A stretch of 64,000 nucleotides of DNA, from positions 1,488,001 through 1,552,000 of the forward strand of contig CP053156.1 in the NCBI GenBank assembly GCA_014607495.2, written 5' to 3'. Below, one piece after another: positions 59,272 through 64,000 of this stretch (positions are counted from its first letter, which is position 1; the number at the start of each line of letters is the position of its first letter). The notes under the pieces are model-generated. The model had not been told where the DNA came from. It saw only the letters and a program-made list of their open reading frames with translations, and ran no database searches. The stretch is from Carposina sasakii. Taxonomy: Eukaryota; Arthropoda; Insecta; Lepidoptera; Carposinidae. The translations under genes and the position numbers were made by a program.

Positions 59272-60520
59272 AATAAATTACTTATGCCATATTTCACCGT
59301 GTGTCTTCATAAAACAACATACCTACGAGTACTTATAGATTTTTTATCCTACGACTAGCAATTACACCTGATGGCATTGGAGGACTCGAGTCTAGACAGA
59401 CAAAGCTTACATAAATAGTGCAAGGCCCCCATCGCATACTAGCTTGTATTGACTCTGAAACACAGAATATTATTTTAGCACTTTTAACACCACTCAGTAG
59501 GTAGTTGTAAGTTGTAGGCCACTCTACTTGTCTTCTTTATCACAAACATTAGAATAAAAATTCATATAATATCAGTCTTCCGTGTTGGTAGTTAAATATA
59601 TTTCAGGATTAGTATTTTAAAATGAATTGATTACTTACAAATAAACCAGTTACATTTCGGTTGAAAGCGGGAAGTCTACCTTTTCTTAACTTAAAATCTA
59701 CAGTAGCACTTCTGCTATAAGCGTTACAAAGAAAAAGCGTAAAAATGATAAGCTAAAGGTTAATTGTAGGCGATTTTTCAACACTTCCAACACTGTGTTT
59801 CGTTGATTACACTCAAGATAATCCTTTATTAACTGCCTTAAGCCCCAGATTTACAATGAGCAAAACCACTTTTTGGAATATAAAGTAGGTATGTGTCGGC
59901 GACGAAGACATGAAACCTACCCAAATTGAATGATTCGATATTATGTACATATAGATAAGGTTGATATTTGAATAAAGAGTTTGCAATATATGTTAGGTAT
60001 AGCGCTAACATTAAGTTTGTACTAGGTAGGGTTGTTTTGTGTCTGACTTATTTCTTATCCCTTTGAGTTTTATTAGGTGTAGGTAGCTATTCTGAGCACA
60101 TTAAGAGTATTTTTAAGTAAATTGAATAATTACTTTAGTAGATATTTGCGATTCATAGTTTATTAAGATTTTGAACTTCTGCTCACAGTAGCTTCGAGAA
60201 TATTCCAATTAGAATGAATCTAATTATTTCTTATTAGAGTTCAGTTTATGCCCTTTCTAGTGATATATAACTCATGTATATAGATTGTGTAAATTAGATT
60301 TTATTAAGGGCTAAACTTAGCAAGTCGGTAAAATTTGTAAAATTTTTGACTTTTCTCCTTTGACAACTTTTTATTGTTTAAACTTAGAAAGAAGATTCTT
60401 ATATAATTAGATAGAGCTAATTAAGACCTTTTTAACAATGTATAACACATGTATGTAATGTTTATTTTGAAATAAATATAGGGCGCAAAAGAGGTCAGTC
60501 AAGGGACAAACTAGATAAAA
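59272..60520. other. noncoding stretch before the BEL/Pao-type element
   Basis: AT-rich, no gene recognised; base composition changes abruptly after about 60520. Confidence 0.45.
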
Positions 60521-60827
60521 TGTTAGAAGAAATCGTAGAGAATTTCTACCGCGTTCCAGACGGTAAGGGTGAACCGTCGACATATTTGTAAGTCGCACGG
60601 ATTTTGTGTGTTCAATCCGAGGCGAGTTCCTAAGAAGAAAAATAAGAAGAAAAGTGAAAAGGAAGCAAAATAGGAACAAGAGAAGCCACTGAAGACTGCC
60701 TGAAGACTGACCTCTTGCCCGCAGTTTGGAAGAAAAGTGTGTTTTGTCTCTCTCACTCCCGCGTACGACAACAACATACAGGGGTGCGACAGCAACATAC
60801 AGTGGGTGGGTTTGACAACAACATACA
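60521..60827 (+). mobile_element. candidate 5' LTR of the BEL/Pao-type element
   Basis: A TG...CA segment (TGTTAGAAGAAATC to AACAACATACA) of 307 bp precedes the GC-rich leader. Three ACA(A/G)CAACATACA-like units close it (about 60769-60827). GGGTGACCGGCGCG at 60831 resembles BEL primer-binding sites, which often contain TGGTGACC. An AATAAA-like AAATAAATA lies at 60471, outside. The partner LTR is beyond the window, so the boundaries are provisional. Confidence 0.3.
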
Positions 60828-61070
60828 ATAGGGTGACCGGCGCGTATTTAGTACGCGACGACGCCGCGGCTGATATCGGAGCTGCGCACACGGGTGAAGG
60901 GTGCGCGAGGCGGACGCGACCAGCGCGGGTTTGGGAGTTACGCCCCGGGCCCACCGCGTTCGTCACCCCGGGATCCTTTCCCCGGCCGGACCCGCTGAAA
61001 CGGGAGCTGGCCGCAACAGATGGTCCTTCGAGCCGGATCCTTCGGACAAGAGAAGATATCAGCGCAGAAG
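60828..61070 (+). other. GC-rich leader of the BEL/Pao-type element
   Basis: This is a sharply GC-rich tract (CGCGACGACGCCGCGGC, CGCCCCGGGCCCACCG) between the putative LTR and the first start codon. Overlapping frames of 79-147 codons on both strands are composition artefacts. It probably contains the packaging and primer region; inferred. Confidence 0.4.
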
Positions 61071-61559
61071 ATGCCGGTCACCAGATCGCAACACGGAAGG
61101 TCTTCGGCACAAGAAGAGGATAGAACATCATCAGAGATGACTTCGGGAACGACTTCTTCTGAAGCGACTTCGGGCACCACAGGAACGTCGACTATGGATT
61201 CCGCCGGGACGAAGACGACAGGCTCTGGCACGATGGCCAGTGCCGCTGGTACAGAAGAACACCCGAAGAAGAAGAGCTCTTCAGCACTCACCTTGGTTCC
61301 AGTGAAGGCACCCTCGCTCGCCAAGTCGAAGCGCTCCCGGAAGAAGGAGCTTGAGGCGCGTGAGGAACTGGCACGTCTAAAGTTAATGAAGATAGAAGCT
61401 GAAGCAAAATTGGCAGAAGCAAGACTGGCTCGTATCCAATATGAAGATGAAGAGGACGAGTCCAGATCAGAAGACGAGGAGCCTGAAGACAGAACGGCGC
61501 ACGTGCAAGAATGGGTCCGAGCGACGATGGACGTTGAAGAAAAGGAGGGGAGCCGATGA
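61071..61559 (+). CDS. BEL/Pao-type element ORF1: charged coiled-coil Gag N-terminus
   Basis: ATG61071 (MPVTRSQHGRSS) is chosen because BEL-type Gag proteins commonly begin with a TRSQ-like motif; an in-frame ATG also lies at 61020. The protein has 162 residues. A Ser/Thr/Gly-rich N-terminal half is followed by a basic stretch (LAKSKRSRKKELEAREE) and a long helix rich in Glu, Lys, Leu and Ala (about residues 85-130), probably a coiled coil for Gag assembly. It ends in acidic residues. In the BEL-type proteins I know, this region is fused to the DUF1759 domain. Here a TGA at 61557 separates it, overlapping the ATG of the next ORF as ATGA. Whether the break is natural recoding, reinitiation or an indel is open. 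Confidence 0.65.
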   Translation: MPVTRSQHGRSSAQEEDRTSSEMTSGTTSSEATSGTTGTSTMDSAGTKTTGSGTMASAAGTEEHPKKKSSSALTLVPVKAPSLAKSKRSRKKELEAREELARLKLMKIEAEAKLAEARLARIQYEDEEDESRSEDEEPEDRTAHVQEWVRATMDVEEKEGSR

Positions 61560-64000
61560 AGGAAGCTCTTCCAGCCATCGACGCGAGGCCGCACGAGTCT
61601 TCAGGGTACCGAGTCAGCGAGTTGGCTGGAGCTATCAAGATGGCGATGGAGTCCAGTCCAGTGAGAAGTCCAGCACCGCCACCCAGTTATATGCACGAGT
61701 TACCTGCCTTCGAGGGAAACAGCGCGGAATGGCTGGCCTTCAAGAGAGTATATGAAGATACTGCACCACTCTTCTCAAGCACTCAGAATATGGCGCGGCT
61801 GAGAAGAGCGCTGAAGGGGGCAGCAAGAGAGGCGATCAAGAATATTTTATATTCTGATTCTGCACCTGAAGAAATCATCGATGCGTTGCGTAGAAGATTT
61901 GGAAGACCAGATGCTTTGGTGATGCACGAACTGGAAAGAATGAAGGCATTACCGAAGATCATGGATACTGCGAGGGATGTATGCTTATTCGCCAGCATCG
62001 TCAGTAATGGGGTTGCGACGATCAAGAATCTGAAGAAGATACATTTCCTGTATTCGCCAGAGATGAAGAAGGCCATCGAAGAGAAGATGGGTCCTATCAT
62101 GAAGTTTAGATGGTACGACTTCGCCGCTGAACATGAAGACAGTGAAGAGCCGGACCTGGTGTTGATGTCCAGGTTCCTAGACCGAGAAGCTGATAGATGT
62201 GGAGCATATGCAGCACCTGAAACGCCGAGAAGATTTGGCCTGAAGCAACACTTCACGCATCAGACTACGGAGAAGCCAAGGCCGCCGGAGCAACGAGTAG
62301 AACCAACGCGGGCTGAGAAGATGGAGTGTCCAGCTTGCCGAGGGGAGCACCGGCTGTATGAATGTCGACGCTTCAAGGAGTCTTCGGTGCAAGAGAGATG
62401 GGATATTGTGAAGAAGTCCAGGCTATGCTTCAAGTGTCTGCATAGTCCTCATCGGAAGGAAACCTGCAAGAGACCTCCATGCAAGATCTGCAAGCGTCTT
62501 CATCATCAACTGCTGCACAATACAGAGAAGAGACAGCAGCAGCCGGAGAAAGAAGAAGAAGAAGACGTCCAAGAGGTCTCCAATCACGTCATGCTGCCGG
62601 TCAACACTGCGAGTACAGCAAGAGCCTTCCTGAAGATAATTCCTGTGGAGTTGTATGGTCCCAGGGGTTCGGAGAAGGTCCTGGCGCTACTGGATGAAGG
62701 GTCTACCGTATCACTGTTAGACTCAGCAGTGGCAGAGAAGATTGGAGCGTCAGGACCGGAAGAGACTTTGGCGATATCCACTGTCGGCGGGAAGACTATT
62801 ATGAAGAAGAACTCTCAAAGGCTGTCTATGGAGATACGAGGAGTTCATCAAGAGGGCAAGAAGAGATTGAACGAGGTTCGAACAATTGACAAGATGGACC
62901 TCGCGCCTCAATACGTCAAGAAGTCTAGGATAGAAGAATGCTCACATCTGAAGAAGATGGCAGACCAGCTGCACTACAATGAAGATCCACCACAGTTGTT
63001 GATTGGGCAAGACAACTGGCACCTCATCGTGTCAAGAGCCATCAGGAGGGGAAAGAAGAACCAACCCATCGCCTCCCTCACTGAGTTAGGTTGGGTACTG
63101 CATGGCACCGATGGAGGAGAGTCGAAGCCAGTGCACTTCATCAACTGTGCGCAGCTGGCTGGAGAAGAAGATGACCACATGGAGAAGATTATCAAGGAGC
63201 ATTTCAGTATTGAGTCGCTGGGGATACAGCCTCGTCGCCCGAGTATGGATATTGAAGCCAAGGCCCTGCAGACACTGGAGAAGACAAGTCGTCGCATTGA
63301 AGGAGGTCGCTTCGAAACAGGACTTCTATGGAAGACAGAAGATGAAAGGATGCCTGCTAGCTACAAATCTGCTGAGAACAGATTGAAGAATATTGAGAAG
63401 AAGCTAGACCAGGACATCGATATGAAGGAAGAATGGCCAGCACCCAGATCCTTCAAGACGAAGCCTACTGGGGAAGAAAAGAATGCAGTAGTTGCTGCAA
63501 TCGCTGGCCCGAAGATGATGACTCCTGATCCACTGAGGTTCTCCAGCTGGACAAGATTATGGAGAGCAACTGCCAGAGTTTTGCAGTTCATTGACATGTG
63601 CAGAAAGAAGAATCGAGTCCACGCTGCGAGGAAGAGAGAAAAAGACGACACCTCGTGGAAAGTCAACAGGAAGAAGAATGTCCCTGCAAGACCAGTTACC
63701 GTGAAGAAGAGCAAAGAAGTACGTCGCTTCATACCTCTAGAAGCTACGTACTTAGAGCAAGCAGAAAAGCTTCTACTACAAAGAAGCCAGAGAGATTGTT
63801 TTGAAGAGGAGATGACCTGCCTGCGAAGATCGAAACCTCTAGACAGAAGTAGTAAATTGAAGAAGTTGGATGTCATAGAAGAGAATGGTCTACTACATCT
63901 ACGAGGAAGAATCGACGCGGCACAGAACATTGATCGCAACTTCAAAAGACCAGTTGTATTGGATGGGAAGAATTACGTCACGAAGTTGCTGATCCAGCAC
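61556..64000 (+). CDS. BEL/Pao-type Gag-protease-integrase polyprotein lacking reverse transcriptase (partial)
   Basis: I find no stop in 815 codons, and the frame runs off the window. Order: DUF1759-like Gag core (from LPAFEGNSAEWLAFKRVYED, residue 49); three zinc knuckles (Cys258 CPACRGEHRLYEC, Cys291 CFKCLHSPHRKETC, Cys309 CKICKRLHHQLLH); DUF1758-like aspartic protease with LLDEGSTVSLLD (Asp380); the link to polymerase (LIGQDNW, TELGWVLHGT, GRFETGLLW at 584). At residues 620-626 the text jumps from the start of the polymerase region to EEWPAPRSFK, which normally lies after RNase H. Then follow TPDPLRFSSWTRLWRATARV and the pre-integrase part (LRGRIDAAQN, LLIQH at the edge). No YxDD or RNase H motif is present. 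It cannot replicate alone; Gag and protease look intact, integrase is not fully seen. Start is the ATG of the ATGA overlap. Confidence 0.85.
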   Translation, partial: MKEALPAIDARPHESSGYRVSELAGAIKMAMESSPVRSPAPPPSYMHELPAFEGNSAEWLAFKRVYEDTAPLFSSTQNMARLRRALKGAAREAIKNILYSDSAPEEIIDALRRRFGRPDALVMHELERMKALPKIMDTARDVCLFASIVSNGVATIKNLKKIHFLYSPEMKKAIEEKMGPIMKFRWYDFAAEHEDSEEPDLVLMSRFLDREADRCGAYAAPETPRRFGLKQHFTHQTTEKPRPPEQRVEPTRAEKMECPACRGEHRLYECRRFKESSVQERWDIVKKSRLCFKCLHSPHRKETCKRPPCKICKRLHHQLLHNTEKRQQQPEKEEEEDVQEVSNHVMLPVNTASTARAFLKIIPVELYGPRGSEKVLALLDEGSTVSLLDSAVAEKIGASGPEETLAISTVGGKTIMKKNSQRLSMEIRGVHQEGKKRLNEVRTIDKMDLAPQYVKKSRIEECSHLKKMADQLHYNEDPPQLLIGQDNWHLIVSRAIRRGKKNQPIASLTELGWVLHGTDGGESKPVHFINCAQLAGEEDDHMEKIIKEHFSIESLGIQPRRPSMDIEAKALQTLEKTSRRIEGGRFETGLLWKTEDERMPASYKSAENRLKNIEKKLDQDIDMKEEWPAPRSFKTKPTGEEKNAVVAAIAGPKMMTPDPLRFSSWTRLWRATARVLQFIDMCRKKNRVHAARKREKDDTSWKVNRKKNVPARPVTVKKSKEVRRFIPLEATYLEQAEKLLLQRSQRDCFEEEMTCLRRSKPLDRSSKLKKLDVIEENGLLHLRGRIDAAQNIDRNFKRPVVLDGKNYVTKLLIQH

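Noticed and set aside
60407..61140. Minus ORFs of 90 and 147 codons and + ORFs of 79 and 128 codons
   Set aside because: They overlap the LTR/leader of the BEL-type element, lack motifs, and share GC-rich sequence open in all frames.
60938..63945. Long minus ORFs (107-218 codons) opposite the BEL-type polyprotein
   Set aside because: Shadows of the purine-rich coding strand; their Ser/Leu/Phe-rich text mirrors Glu/Lys codons.
61556..64000. Host gene derived from BEL (domesticated) as the main call
   Set aside because: The candidate LTR, leader and ORF1 upstream fit an ordinary element; domestication cannot be claimed without copies or conservation.

Overview
The window reads as nuclear DNA of an insect, most probably a moth or butterfly (Lepidoptera). 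The base is AT-rich and intron-bearing. It carries many short TA-flanked MITEs, tRNA-headed SINEs, LINE 3' ends coding a GEAYVQQW-type terminus, a BEL/Pao-type and a Ty3/gypsy-type retroelement, and a short secreted trypsin of insect digestive type. Very frequent TAGGTA/TACCTA words fit this. No bacterial, organellar or CRISPR-like structure is seen, and the species cannot be named from the sequence.

Layout. 1-10 kb: repeats only (a 97-bp tandem array, SINE/LINE tails, MITEs). 10.1-12.2 kb: an intact four-exon trypsin-like protease gene on the + strand, with a palindromic MITE in its third intron and a GATA-motif cluster upstream. 12.2-17 kb: noncoding with three repeats and a CpG-rich promoter-like tract near 16.1-17.0 kb. 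17.7-18.2 kb: the first two exons of an unidentified gene for a very basic protein, followed by a MITE that itself contains a second MITE. 19-26 kb: essentially featureless. 27.4-30.2 kb: a THAP zinc-finger gene with an intact DNA-binding domain, a broken middle, a coiled coil, and a SINE inserted 16 bases after a splice donor. 30.7-43 kb: MITEs, LINE tails and long AT-rich noncoding DNA. 43.7-43.9 kb: a frameshifted relic of a small basic protein. 47-55 kb: LINE/SINE tails and a 1.4-kb repeat-built locus (86-bp minisatellite, 260-bp tandem duplication, 20-bp palindrome). 56.5-57.1 kb: the 3' end of a decayed minus-strand gypsy-like element with a delimitable LTR. 59.0-59.3 kb: a tRNA-like insertion between 37-bp direct repeats. 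60.5-64.0 kb: a GC- and purine-rich BEL/Pao-type element, cut by the window end.

The best candidate for something undescribed is that last element. It has an 815-codon open frame running off the window. The frame reads Gag (DUF1759-like), three zinc knuckles, a DUF1758-like aspartic protease, then directly the region before integrase. The reverse transcriptase and RNase H are missing, yet the frame is kept across the junction near 63,420. A separate upstream coiled-coil ORF overlaps it through an ATGA stop/start. The element therefore looks either like a non-autonomous BEL family still selected for Gag, protease and integrase, or like a step toward domestication.

The genes do not form a functional cluster. 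The trypsin is probably a secreted digestive enzyme and the THAP gene a nuclear DNA-binding protein; most of the remaining structure is transposon history.
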